Shown here piece by piece: positions 1 to 8,164 of a stretch of DNA of 64,000 bases; positions within the stretch are counted from its first letter, which is position 1, and each line of letters opens with the position of its first letter. The translations under genes and the position numbers were made by a program. The notes beneath the pieces were generated by a model, which was given only the letters and a program-made list of their open reading frames with translations, made no database searches and had not been told where the DNA came from. Source of the DNA: Pseudomonas sp. GL-B-19 (GTDB taxonomy: Bacteria > Pseudomonadota > Gammaproteobacteria > Pseudomonadales > Pseudomonadaceae); assembly GCF_019956415.1 (NCBI RefSeq), contig NZ_JAHBDK010000053.1, positions 182,162-246,161 on the forward strand. Direction: 5' to 3'.

Positions 1-189
1 GCCGCCGGTCACCTTCATGGAGATATCCAGCAAAATAATGTCAGGCGAAAGCTTCTCGACCATCTCGAGTAAATGCGAGCCGTCATCGGCCTCGCCAATG
101 ACCGCGTAGCCGGGAATATCCAGCACCAAAGCGCGCACGCCTGCCCTAATCAGTGAGTGGTCATCCACCAGAAGTAAGTTACAAGTCAA
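1..189 (-). CDS. Response regulator, NarL/LuxR type, 5' part only
   Basis: This is the N-terminal 63 residues of a CheY-like receiver domain; the rest lies beyond the left edge. The acidic pair DD in LLLVDDHSLIRAG and the phospho-acceptor Asp in DIILLDISM are visible, and the DDHxxxRxG pattern is typical of NarL-family regulators with a C-terminal LuxR helix-turn-helix, which cannot be seen here. The start appears to be TTG at 189, whose bases overlap the TGA stop of the upstream histidine kinase, so the pair is translationally coupled. The signal sensed and the target genes are unknown. Confidence 0.85.
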   Translation of the reverse strand, partial: MTCNLLLVDDHSLIRAGVRALVLDIPGYAVIGEADDGSHLLEMVEKLSPDIILLDISMKVTGG

Positions 190-1079
190 TGTAAAACCTT
201 ATTCGTACTGGCCCGCTCAAGCGCACGGGGCGCCCAGGGGAAGAGTGCTTCGATTTGAGTGCCTTTGCCCGGTTCGCTGGTCACGGCCAAGGTCCCGCCC
301 AACTGATCGATCCGTTCCCGCATCCCGGCCATCCCCCGCTGTCCTTCTCGACCGGGGTCAGCCGCGGGTGCGAAACCCAGGCCGTCGTCGCTGATCGATA
401 GTTCCAGGCCTTGGGGTGTACGTTGCAGGCGGACCAGCAGATTTTTCGCTTCGGCGTGACGCAGAATGTTGGTCACTGCTTCCTGGGTAATTCGAAACGC
501 TGCCACCGCCATTTCCTCCGGTATGCCGGTCAAGCGTTGATGGCATTCCAGGCTCCAGTGCATTGATGTATTGGCCAGGGTCTTGAGCAGATGCGCACGC
601 AGACTGGCTTCCAGTCCGAGGCTCGCCAATTGCCTGGGATTAAGGATGGCCGAGACGTCACGAACCTTGGTCAGGGTTTCTTCCAGTGTGTCGCAGAGCA
701 CTGAGCACTGGCCTTGCATTTCTTCAGGCATCCGCCGTTTGAGCCATTCACTTTGAAGTTTTGCGGCTGTCAGCAACTGGCCAATATCGTCGTGCAATTC
801 TCTACTGAGCCGATGGCGTTCATTTTCCTGAACTTCCAACAGTCGGTCCGCCAGCTCCTGCGGCTCAAATCTTATTGACGTACTCGAGAGACGATGTTGC
901 ACCCAGACGCAGGCCAACGCCGCGATATTGAGCACCAGCACGCTCAGCGGAAGGGGAGCGGACAGACAGAAGACCAGTAGGCTGCCAAGGGCTGAAACGG
1001 TGCACAGCAACAACGTGAAACGTCGCGCGTTTTTCTGGGAAGGTGGCCATAGGATGACTGACTTGAGGCTGGCGTACAT
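186..1079 (-). CDS. Sensor histidine kinase, HisKA_3 (NarX/DegS-like) type
   Basis: About 297 residues from ATG at 1079; a TTG five codons upstream at 1094 is possible, and neither has a clear ribosome site. Two hydrophobic segments near residues 17-36 and 40-58 suggest a short membrane hairpin with almost no periplasmic loop. A HisKA_3 dimerisation/phosphorylation domain follows, with the H-box in ENERHRLSRELHDDIGQ, and then a GHKL ATPase with N-box (ITQEAVTNILRHA) and G-boxes (DDGLGF, GQRGMAGMRERI). No PAS or HAMP domain is seen. It shares overlapping stop/start codons with the response regulator downstream, which is its presumed partner. Confidence 0.88.
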   Translation of the reverse strand: MYASLKSVILWPPSQKNARRFTLLLCTVSALGSLLVFCLSAPLPLSVLVLNIAALACVWVQHRLSSTSIRFEPQELADRLLEVQENERHRLSRELHDDIGQLLTAAKLQSEWLKRRMPEEMQGQCSVLCDTLEETLTKVRDVSAILNPRQLASLGLEASLRAHLLKTLANTSMHWSLECHQRLTGIPEEMAVAAFRITQEAVTNILRHAEAKNLLVRLQRTPQGLELSISDDGLGFAPAADPGREGQRGMAGMRERIDQLGGTLAVTSEPGKGTQIEALFPWAPRALERASTNKVLH

Positions 1080-1490
1080 AGCGGATGGAGCCAATGAATG
1101 TTCGCTGCGGGCAGACCGGCCATAGGGCTGACGGGTCTCTGTCTGAAAATCTATAGTGGCTCGTCTTGAGCAGAGTACGGTGCAGTGGTGAAACTACAGC
1201 CATTGTCTGTCTGCTTTCATCCGATCACACTTGGCCAATAATTGGCGTCAACTAATGGGCGGCATAATACCACTTAAGATACCGTTGGTCGCGTTTGGTA
1301 TATAGGACCATGCAGTCAGGAAATAAAGCGGTTGGACGCTAGTCCATGATGGAAAAGCATTACGGAGGGAAATGATTAGCATCGAACTGTCGTTGACAGA
1401 TATGAGGTGTTCAATTGCGACATGAACGCGCTCAGTTATAGAGCGCCGTCATGGCAATAAGACTTTGCACAGCGTAGTTGTCTAACTTAT
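1080..1490. other. Intergenic stretch without a recognisable gene
   Basis: About 410 bases between the histidine kinase start and the end of the next minus-strand gene. Open frames here have no plausible ribosome site, and the sequence is more AT-rich than its neighbours. It presumably carries the histidine kinase promoter on the minus strand; no operator, terminator or RNA gene could be identified by eye. Confidence 0.5.
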
Positions 1491-1961
1491 TTAAGCCTGC
1501 CGTTCCGAATAGGAAACGAGCGTAAACGGTTTGGAGTTAACCGGTAACTGAAATGGACTGAGTCCGACCTGGAACGCAAAGGCTTCGATCAAGGAAGTCT
1601 GCTCAGTGTCATCCAGGCTGAGTTGACCGGTGGTTTGATCGATGAGTTCAAGTTGCCAGGCCATCAGCGTGAAGCATTCTTTCAGCGCCCCCAGTGCTTG
1701 ATCGTGCAGGTCGATTTGGTTGTGGGTGTGGTTCAGCAAACCATGAATATGCAGAGAAAACTCGGACATGGCTTCCAGCGCCAAGGCATCGGCCCGGCTC
1801 GCCAATTTGAGCAGACTGCTGAGCATGCAATCGATTGCGTCTTTGTCATTGCTGATCAATTGCAGGTGGCTCAGGCACTCCTCCGATTTGGCTAGAAGGG
1901 TTTCTGCCTCGACAAGAAACTCCGGTAAACGCTGAGCCCACTGCTTGGGTTTGTTCGGCAT
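1491..1961 (-). CDS. Hypothetical small helical protein
   Basis: 156 residues from ATG at 1961, chosen because GGAGG lies just upstream; a GTG four codons earlier would overlap that site. There is no signal peptide or membrane segment. The sequence is rich in Leu, Glu, Gln and Ala and reads as almost all alpha-helix, with leucine-rich stretches such as SSLLKLASRADALALEAMSE and HxxH-type histidines around residues 75-85. The size and helical make-up recall histidine-phosphotransfer or four-helix signalling proteins, but no Hpt signature (HxLKG) is present. It lies divergent from cheV with a 463-base gap. Function unknown. Confidence 0.65.
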   Translation of the reverse strand: MPNKPKQWAQRLPEFLVEAETLLAKSEECLSHLQLISNDKDAIDCMLSSLLKLASRADALALEAMSEFSLHIHGLLNHTHNQIDLHDQALGALKECFTLMAWQLELIDQTTGQLSLDDTEQTSLIEAFAFQVGLSPFQLPVNSKPFTLVSYSERQA

Positions 1962-2424
1962 GCTTACCTCCACAACGTCATGTCAAATGAGGGGATATCA
2001 CGTATGTCGACGAGGACGTTCAACGTCCCGACGCTGTCATGCCGGCGTGAGATCGCGCTCCAGCAGGACTGAGCCCAGGCTGGGGAGCTTGATAGGGTGG
2101 AAGACCACTTTCCTGCGATCGCACACAAAAACCTGACTCCGTTCATGCAATGAGAATGGCGTCACATTAATGGCTATTGGATATCGCGAATATCAGGTTG
2201 GGCCTGATTGTTACTAGGGGAATCCCTTACACAGGGGAACCTAACGTGCGAATCGTGGTCGCGCCGCAAGGAGTGAAGCAGATGAATCACGGATGCAGTA
2301 AAGCATGATGCTAATGTGACATCAATGCTCGGTCGTGGCATTTTGTCTCAGGGTCAAGATCTGGTCATAACAGCCGATAACTCCCTTTAGTGAATTCATC
2401 AGAACAAGCTCAGGAGTCATTAAA
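1962..2424. other. Divergent intergenic region upstream of cheV
   Basis: A 463-base gap between the divergent hypothetical gene and cheV. The only element I can support is a FliA-type promoter at 2354-2380, listed separately. Open frames in the rest lack ribosome sites and are not called. Confidence 0.55.
2354..2380 (+). promoter_or_regulatory. FliA (sigma-28) type promoter for cheV
   Basis: The sequence reads TCAAGATC, an 11-base spacer, then GCCGATAA. The -10 element matches the flagellar sigma-28 consensus GCCGATAA exactly, and the -35 matches TAAAGTTT partly at the correct spacing. It ends 44 bases before the cheV start codon, which suits a chemotaxis gene expressed with the late flagellar genes. 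Confidence 0.7.
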
Positions 2425-3360
2425 ATGGCCGGCATTCTCGATACGGTAGACCAACGCACGCAACTGGTGGGTGAGAATCGCCTGGAAATTCTCATGTTTC
2501 GCCTGGCCGGCCGGCAATTGTTCGCGATCAACGTCTTTAAAGTGCAGGAAGTGCTGCAACTGCCCAAGCTGACGCTGATGCCCCAGCGCCATCCGTTCGT
2601 CTGTGGCGTGGTCAATCTGCGTGGCCAGACGTTGCCTGTGATTGACCTGTCCCAGGCCATCGGCATGCGCCCGCTGGTGCCGAGTCCGACCAGCACGATC
2701 ATCGTCACTGAGTACAACCGTTCGGTGCAGGCGTTTCTGGTCGGGGGTGTGGACCGCATCGTCAACATGAACTGGGAAGCCATTCTGCCGCCACCGACCA
2801 GCGCCGGTCGCCAGCATTACCTCACGGCGATCAGCAAGGTCGATGACCAGTTGGTGGAAATCATCGACGTCGAGAAAGTCCTGGCCGAAATCGTGCCGTA
2901 CAGTGCCAAGGTCTCCCGCGAAAAACTCGACGACCCCATACTGGAACGCGCCCGGGGCCGGGAAGTGCTGCTGGTCGACGACTCCAACGTAGCCTTGTCG
3001 CAACTGCGTGACACCCTGGGTCAACTGGGCGTGAAAATGCACATTGCCAGCGACGGCCTGAAGGCGCTGAACATGCTCAAGGCCTGGGCGGATACGGGCG
3101 TGTCCATGACCGACAAACTGCTGATGGTGTTCACCGACGCAGAAATGCCGGAAATGGACGGCTATCGACTGACCACCGAAATCCGTAATGACCCGCGTCT
3201 GCGTGGTCTTTACGTGGTGCTGCACACCTCGCTGTCGGGCAGCTTCAACGACTCGATGGTGAAGAAAGTCGGCTGCGACAACTTCCTCTCCAAATTCCAG
3301 CCGGACAAACTCGTCGACGTGGTGCGCCAGCGCCTGATGCTCGACGAAGTGCCAGCCTGA
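2425..3360 (+). CDS. cheV: Chemotaxis coupling protein CheV
   Basis: 311 residues. Residues about 18-165 form a CheW-like adaptor domain (LMFRLAGRQLFAINVFKVQE; VCGVVNLRGQTLPVIDL) that links chemoreceptors to CheA. Residues about 180-305 form a receiver domain with the acidic pair in VLLVDDSN, a phospho-acceptor Asp in MVFTDAEMPEMDGY, the Thr/Ser switch in LHTSLSG and the conserved Lys in NFLSKF. CheV acts in the cytoplasm at receptor arrays, and its phosphorylation is thought to tune adaptation. AGGAG lies just upstream of ATG at 2425. The gene is monocistronic, and a FliA-type promoter precedes it. Confidence 0.95.
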   Translation: MAGILDTVDQRTQLVGENRLEILMFRLAGRQLFAINVFKVQEVLQLPKLTLMPQRHPFVCGVVNLRGQTLPVIDLSQAIGMRPLVPSPTSTIIVTEYNRSVQAFLVGGVDRIVNMNWEAILPPPTSAGRQHYLTAISKVDDQLVEIIDVEKVLAEIVPYSAKVSREKLDDPILERARGREVLLVDDSNVALSQLRDTLGQLGVKMHIASDGLKALNMLKAWADTGVSMTDKLLMVFTDAEMPEMDGYRLTTEIRNDPRLRGLYVVLHTSLSGSFNDSMVKKVGCDNFLSKFQPDKLVDVVRQRLMLDEVPA

Positions 3361-3452
3361 TCACGGGGCGGCAGGCTGGCAGTCATGTCAGCCTTTGATT
3401 CGGTGATCAAGCTCGTATAGGGTGGCCTTTTTTGCCTACCAGGGAGCTGGCC

Positions 3453-4259
3453 ATGCTGCGTCTGAGCGCGCTTTATCGTTATCCGTTGAAATCCGGCAAG
3501 GGCGAGACCTTGCAGCAAGTCGGGCTCGACAAGCTGGGGCTGGACGGTGATCGACGCTGGATGCTGGTGGACGAGGCCAGCGGGCGCTTTCTGACCCAGC
3601 GCGCGGAGGCGTCCATGAGCCAGCTGTCGGCGTTGTGGAATGCCAAGGGCGGCTTGACCCTGAGTGCCCCGGGCCGCTCGCCGATCAACATAGACTTGCC
3701 CTCAAGCAACGCTGAACTCCGTGGCGTGACCATCTGGCGTGACACTTTGCGCGTGCCGGATGCCGGTGACGAGGCGGCTGCCTGGGTCAGTGAGTTCATT
3801 GGCAAGCCGACGCGCCTGGTGCAAGTTCCCCTTGATCGTGCGCGCATGACGGAGGCGGGTTACGGCAAGGACGACGATCAGGTGGCATTTGCCGATGGCT
3901 ATCCGTTGTTGCTGATCGGCCAGGCATCCCTGGAGGACTTGTCGCAAAAGGTCGGGCGTTCATTGGACATGCTGCGCTTTCGACCGAACCTGGTGATTGA
4001 GGGCAGCGAAGCCTATGCCGAGGATGGCTGGAAGCGTATCCGCATTGGTGATGTCGAGTTCCGGGTGGTCAAGTCCTGCTCACGTTGCATTCTGACCACC
4101 ATCGATCCGCAAACCGGTGAGCGCAGCGATGACCGGGAACCGCTGGCCACGTTGCAGAAGTACCGTGCCGAGGCCGACGGCGCGATGTTCGGCCAGAATC
4201 TGGTCAACGACAGCAACGGTCGTCTCGAAGTCGGGATGGCGGTGACGATCCTCGAATGA
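3453..4259 (+). CDS. MOSC domain-containing protein (YcbX/mARC-like)
   Basis: 268 residues, start ATG 3453 with AGGGAGC just upstream. An N-terminal MOSC_N beta-barrel (residues about 2-120, YPLKSGKGETLQQ, GDRRWMLVDE) precedes the C-terminal MOSC domain, with the conserved Cys of the VVKSCSRCILTTID motif that in this family binds the molybdenum cofactor sulfur. By homology with YcbX/mARC it is probably a molybdenum-cofactor enzyme that reduces N-hydroxylated compounds, in E. coli with CysJ as electron donor. There is no ferredoxin domain at the C-terminus. A strong terminator follows. Confidence 0.85.
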   Translation: MLRLSALYRYPLKSGKGETLQQVGLDKLGLDGDRRWMLVDEASGRFLTQRAEASMSQLSALWNAKGGLTLSAPGRSPINIDLPSSNAELRGVTIWRDTLRVPDAGDEAAAWVSEFIGKPTRLVQVPLDRARMTEAGYGKDDDQVAFADGYPLLLIGQASLEDLSQKVGRSLDMLRFRPNLVIEGSEAYAEDGWKRIRIGDVEFRVVKSCSRCILTTIDPQTGERSDDREPLATLQKYRAEADGAMFGQNLVNDSNGRLEVGMAVTILE

Positions 4260-4271
4260 AGGCCTCTGAAT

Positions 4272-4308
4272 GAAAAATGCCCGTGTCCAAAGACGCGGGC
4301 ATTTTTTT
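4272..4308. terminator. Rho-independent terminator, bidirectional
   Basis: The stem AAAATGCCCG pairs with CGGGCATTTT around a short loop, flanked by A and T runs. It lies between the convergent MOSC gene and ppnP and can serve both strands. Confidence 0.85.
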
Positions 4309-4328
4309 GTCGCGGTGAACCCAGGGTT

Positions 4329-4613
4329 TTAGCCGCGGTATTCACACAGGTAAGCGGTGTCGACGGCCACTTTCAGCTGAAACTTGCTGTTGGCAGGCAC
4401 GTTGAACTGGCTACCGGCCGCGAAGGTTTCCCAGTCGCTGCTGTCAGGCAGTTTGACGGTCAGGGCGCCGCTGACCACGTGCATGATTTCACGCTGGCTG
4501 GTACCGAATTCGTATTCGCCCGGAGCCATGACGCCGATGGTCGCAGGACCTTCAGCGGTGCCAAAGGCGATCGACTTGACGGTGCCGTCGAAGTACTCGT
4601 TGACTTTAAACAT
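4329..4613 (-). CDS. ppnP: Pyrimidine/purine nucleoside phosphorylase (YaiE/DUF1255 cupin)
   Basis: 94 residues, the usual length for this one-domain cupin family. The protein begins MFKVNEYFDGTVKSIAF and carries the family motifs GVMAPGEYEFGTSQREIM and FNVPANSKFQLKV. PpnP catalyses phosphorolysis of several nucleosides to the free base and ribose-1-phosphate in the cytoplasm. It is a single-gene unit ending against the terminator it shares with the MOSC gene. Confidence 0.93.
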   Translation of the reverse strand: MFKVNEYFDGTVKSIAFGTAEGPATIGVMAPGEYEFGTSQREIMHVVSGALTVKLPDSSDWETFAAGSQFNVPANSKFQLKVAVDTAYLCEYRG

Positions 4614-4681
4614 GGGCGATTCCTCGAAAAGGGCTAAAAAGGCCGGCCAGTATGCACAAGGCCTTGTGCGCCGTCACCTCT

Positions 4682-5224
4682 CTAGACGGGGAGAGTCAGT
4701 GGCAACAAGCGCGCGGTATTGCGCGCATCTTCCAGCGCCCGGTGTTGCTGACCGGTGAACTGCATGCCCGCCAGTTGCAAGGCGCCATTGAGCCCCAGCG
4801 GACGTTCCAGTCGTCTGGCCTTGGCAAAGCGCTGCTTGAGGTTCATGTGCGGCACCCGGCTCAGGGCACTGTCGAGTTGCAGGCGCTCCCATTCCTGAAC
4901 CAACTGTTTGCGGTCGTAGTCCCCCCAACTCGCCCAACCTTCCAGTCGTGAATGATGGTGGCCCAGCCAACGCTCGAATGACGGCCAAACCTCGGTCAGG
5001 GGTTGCGCAGCATCGATATTGCCTTGGGTGATGTGAGTCAGCTCCCGGCAAAACGGTGTCAGCAAAGGCCGACGCAACGGCCGCACGAAACGCTGGAAAT
5101 AGTCCAGTTCGCGACCTTTGCGGTCCACCAGGGTGGCACCGATTTCGATGATTTCCATTTCCGTTACTGGCCAGCCACCCTCATCGGTGGTGGCTTCCAG
5201 ATCTATCACCAGCCAGTGATGCAT
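4682..5224 (-). CDS. DEDDh-family 3'-5' exonuclease (KapD/ExoX-like)
   Basis: 180 residues from ATG at 5224, chosen for its AGGAA ribosome site; a longer frame would need a TTG start. The DEDD acidic residues are visible: D and E in WLVIDLEATTDEGG, D in SWGDYDRKQL, and H with D in HRALEDARNTARL, giving the DEDDh subclass. ExoI, DND (RNase T) and eukaryotic ERI-1-like enzymes share this fold, and the substrate here could be DNA or RNA ends. It follows atuF on the same strand with a 71-base gap, but nothing suggests a role in terpene catabolism. Confidence 0.85.
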   Translation of the reverse strand: MHHWLVIDLEATTDEGGWPVTEMEIIEIGATLVDRKGRELDYFQRFVRPLRRPLLTPFCRELTHITQGNIDAAQPLTEVWPSFERWLGHHHSRLEGWASWGDYDRKQLVQEWERLQLDSALSRVPHMNLKQRFAKARRLERPLGLNGALQLAGMQFTGQQHRALEDARNTARLLPLTLPV

Positions 5225-5295
5225 TGCAGGGTTCCTGGTATCCGCGTCCTGATAGGGCTTGAGCGTAGCCAAACCCGACGGATCCGCCTAGCGGC

Positions 5296-7257
5296 TTATT
5301 CGACCTCCAACAAAATCTGACGATTTTTAACCTGATCACCGACCCGCACCTGCAACCGTTTAAGCACCCCGTCGATGCCCGACTTGAGCGGGTGCTCCAT
5401 TTTCATCGCTTCGAGCACCACCAACAGTTGGCCTTTGCTGACCGGGCTGCCCTCGGTGACCAGCACATCGACGATGGCTCCGTCCATTGGCGCCTTGAGT
5501 GTGCCGGTACTGACGCTGGCCTGACCGCTGACCAGCGCCTGGGTCCGGTCGATCAGTTGCAGGCTGCCGGGGCGGGCGAACAACCACAGCTGCCCGGACT
5601 CAAGGCGATAGGCATGACGCTGGCGGATGCCGTCGATGTCCAGTGTTGCCCAGCGCCCGTCGCAGCGGATGATCTTCAATTCAAGACTTTGCCCGGCGAC
5701 CTGAATCCGAAATAACCCGTCCGGCGTAGCGTTCAGTTCCACCGGCCAATCCTGATCATTCAAACCGATGCGATAGTGCAAGGGCACGCTGGCATTGTTG
5801 CGCCACCCGGCCAGTGGTGCCGGGTGAGTCTGTGCCGACACTTGATAGAACAGCGCCGCAGCGATGGCCAGTTCGGCGGCACTTGGGACATGGGCCTGCA
5901 AGCAAGGATCGTCAGCGAAGCAGGTCGGGATGAACCCGGTGCTGAACTCGCCGCTGATGAACTGCGGATGTTGCAACAGACTGGCGAGCAAGCGCTGATT
6001 GCTCTGCACGCCCAGCAGTACGCTGTCCTGCACCGCCCGCAGCAACTTGCGCCGGGCTTCTTCACGGGTTGCACCGTGGGCAATGATCTTGCCCAGCATC
6101 GGGTCATAGAACGGGCTGATGTCCTGGCCTTCAATCAGGCCGTGATCGATCCGTACGCCGCTCAGTAATGTCGGTTCCCACGCCGTGACTCGACCGGTCT
6201 GGGGCAGAAAGTCGCGAGTCGGGTCTTCGGCATACAGGCGCACTTCCATGGCATGGCCGTTGAGCTGTACCTGCTCCTGTCGTAATGGCAGCGGTTGTCC
6301 TTCGGCGACGAGTAATTGCCAGGCCACCAGGTCCAGCCCGGTGATCAGTTCGGTCACCGGGTGTTCCACTTGCAGCCGGGTGTTCATCTCCAGAAAGTAG
6401 AACTGTCCGCGCGCGTCCAGCAGAAACTCCACCGTGCCCGCGCCGACGTAATTCACTGCCCGACCCGCCTTGAGCGCGGCCTCGCCCATGGCCTGACGCA
6501 GCTCGCGGGTCATCACCGGGCAGGGCGCTTCTTCGATGACCTTTTGATGGCGCCGCTGGATCGAACAGTCGCGTTCGCCGAGGTAGATCAGGTTGCCGTG
6601 CTGATCGCCAAACAGCTGAATTTCGACATGGCGAGGGTCGATCAAAGCTTGTTCGAGGATCAGTTCATCGCTACCAAAACCATGCTGCGCTTCGGAACGT
6701 GCGGTGCGCAGTTGTTCACACAACCCGCTGGCGTCCCGCACCAGGCGCATGCCACGTCCGCCCCCGCCAGCGCTGGCCTTGATCATCAATGGATAACCGA
6801 TACGTTCGGCTTCGCGGCTCAGGGTTGTGTCGTCCTGTTCCGCGCCTTGATAGCCTTTAACACAGGGCACGCCAGCGTCGATCATGGCGATTTTCGACAG
6901 ACGCTTGCTGCCCATCAGCTCAATGGCTTCGGGGCTGGGGCCGATGAAGGTAATGCCAGCGTCACGGCAGGCAAGGGCGAAGCGGGCGTTTTCCGAGAGG
7001 AAGCCGTAGCCGGGGTGGATCGCATCAGCACCAGTGCGTCGGGCGGCTTCGATGATCGCCGGGATGTTCAGATAAGACTGCTGCACCGGGGCCGGGCCGA
7101 TGTTGACGGCTTCGTCGGCCATTTGCACGTGAAGGGCGTCGGCGTCGGCATCGCTGAAAATGGCGACGGTGCGATAACCCAGCGCCTGGGCGGTGCGCTG
7201 GATGCGGCAGGCGATTTCACCGCGGTTGGCGATCAGGATTTTTCTGAGTCCGGGCAT
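5296..7257 (-). CDS. atuF: Geranyl-CoA carboxylase, biotin-containing alpha subunit
   Basis: 653 residues from ATG at 7257 (AGGGAAGA upstream). In order: biotin carboxylase N-terminal domain (KILIANRGEIACRI), ATP-grasp domain with the glycine-rich loop ASAGGGGRGMR and ERDCSIQRRHQKVIEEAPC, C-terminal biotin carboxylase domain, linker, and biotinyl carrier domain with the biotin attachment Lys at about residue 619 in EAMKMEH. With AtuC it carboxylates geranyl-CoA. Methylcrotonyl-CoA carboxylase LiuD has the same architecture; the assignment to AtuF rests on the neighbouring atuA-E genes. It is the last gene of the atu series, separated from atuE by a REP pair. Confidence 0.87.
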   Translation of the reverse strand: MPGLRKILIANRGEIACRIQRTAQALGYRTVAIFSDADADALHVQMADEAVNIGPAPVQQSYLNIPAIIEAARRTGADAIHPGYGFLSENARFALACRDAGITFIGPSPEAIELMGSKRLSKIAMIDAGVPCVKGYQGAEQDDTTLSREAERIGYPLMIKASAGGGGRGMRLVRDASGLCEQLRTARSEAQHGFGSDELILEQALIDPRHVEIQLFGDQHGNLIYLGERDCSIQRRHQKVIEEAPCPVMTRELRQAMGEAALKAGRAVNYVGAGTVEFLLDARGQFYFLEMNTRLQVEHPVTELITGLDLVAWQLLVAEGQPLPLRQEQVQLNGHAMEVRLYAEDPTRDFLPQTGRVTAWEPTLLSGVRIDHGLIEGQDISPFYDPMLGKIIAHGATREEARRKLLRAVQDSVLLGVQSNQRLLASLLQHPQFISGEFSTGFIPTCFADDPCLQAHVPSAAELAIAAALFYQVSAQTHPAPLAGWRNNASVPLHYRIGLNDQDWPVELNATPDGLFRIQVAGQSLELKIIRCDGRWATLDIDGIRQRHAYRLESGQLWLFARPGSLQLIDRTQALVSGQASVSTGTLKAPMDGAIVDVLVTEGSPVSKGQLLVVLEAMKMEHPLKSGIDGVLKRLQVRVGDQVKNRQILLEVE

Positions 7258-7299
7258 GGGTTCTTCCCTTGAGATTTGCGGTGAATGTGATGGCCTCAT

Positions 7300-7362
7300 C
7301 GCGAGCAGGCTCGCTCCCACATTTGGAATGCAATCCCTTGTGGGAGCGAGCCTGCTCGCGAA
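7300..7362. repeat. REP doublet between atuE and atuF
   Basis: Two inverted copies of the Pseudomonas REP core, CGCGAGCAGGCTCGCTCCCAC and its reverse complement, separated by about 20 bases. They can fold into a long hairpin that may stabilise or attenuate the atu transcript between atuE and atuF. Confidence 0.9.
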
Positions 7363-7366
7363 GCTT

Positions 7367-8164
7367 TTAAAGAGCCCACCCCGGTTTACGCTTTTGCACA
7401 AAAGCCATAGTCCCTTCGACTCCTTCAGCCCCAGTCACCGCTTCGCTAAACCACTGCGCCGCGTCATCCAGCAACGCATCCGACGGTTGTCCGGCACTCG
7501 CCAGCAGGAGTTTTTTGGTCGTCGCATTAGCACCCGGTGCGCAACACAGCACATGGGCGAGGATTTCATCGAGGCGCTCGGCCAGCGCTTGCGCGTCATG
7601 CTCGACAAAATGCACCAGGCCCATCCGCCGCGCCTGTGTACCGTCAAAACGCGCGGCGGTCAGCGCCAGGCGCCGGGCTTGGGTCAGGCCAATGCGCTGG
7701 ACCACAAACGGCGCTATTTGCGCGGGCAGCAATCCGAGGCTGGTTTCCGGCAACCCGAACTGTGCCAAGTGATCGGCCAAGGCGACGTCGCTGACGCAGG
7801 CCAATCCCAGACCGCCGCCCAACACTGCGCCTTGCAGCACCGTGATCACGACTTGGGGCGCGTGTTGCACCTCTTGCAGCAGCGCGCCGAATGCCCGGTT
7901 CAACTCGCGATAGGCGCTGGGGCCTTGAGCGCGTGCGCTGGCCATGTCCTTGATGTCGCCGCCGGCACAGAAATGCCCGCCAGCACCGCCGATCACCAAT
8001 GCCCGAACCGCTCGATCATCGCGCACCGCCGCGAATACCGCACGCAGTTCGGCGACCATTTGCAGGCTCATGGCATTGCGACTTTCCGGGCGATTGAGGG
8101 TGATGTGCAACACGCCGTTATGCGACTCCAGCAGCAACGTCTGGCAATCAGGCAGGGTGCTCAT
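7367..8164 (-). CDS. atuE: Isohexenylglutaconyl-CoA hydratase (crotonase family)
   Basis: 265 residues, start ATG 8164 sharing ATGA with the stop of atuD. The crotonase signature is clear: the first oxyanion-hole loop in NAMSLQM and GAGGHFCAGGDIKDM, the second in LQGAVLGGGLGLACVSD, and LPETSLGLLPAQIAPF downstream. In the acyclic terpene pathway AtuE adds water to isohexenylglutaconyl-CoA, the geranyl-CoA carboxylase product. LiuC (methylglutaconyl-CoA hydratase) is the closest alternative and cannot be separated by motif alone; gene order decides. Confidence 0.85.
   Translation of the reverse strand: MSTLPDCQTLLLESHNGVLHITLNRPESRNAMSLQMVAELRAVFAAVRDDRAVRALVIGGAGGHFCAGGDIKDMASARAQGPSAYRELNRAFGALLQEVQHAPQVVITVLQGAVLGGGLGLACVSDVALADHLAQFGLPETSLGLLPAQIAPFVVQRIGLTQARRLALTAARFDGTQARRMGLVHFVEHDAQALAERLDEILAHVLCCAPGANATTKKLLLASAGQPSDALLDDAAQWFSEAVTGAEGVEGTMAFVQKRKPGWAL

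Noticed and set aside
3371..3396. Terminator after cheV
   Set aside because: AGGCTG/CAGCCT hairpin is short with a weak T tract; not strong enough to list.
5296..8164. Assignment of these genes to the leucine/isovalerate (liu) pathway
   Set aside because: The carboxylase, dehydrogenase and hydratase alone could be Liu proteins, but AtuA, AtuB and the divergent AtuR with its paired operators point to atu.
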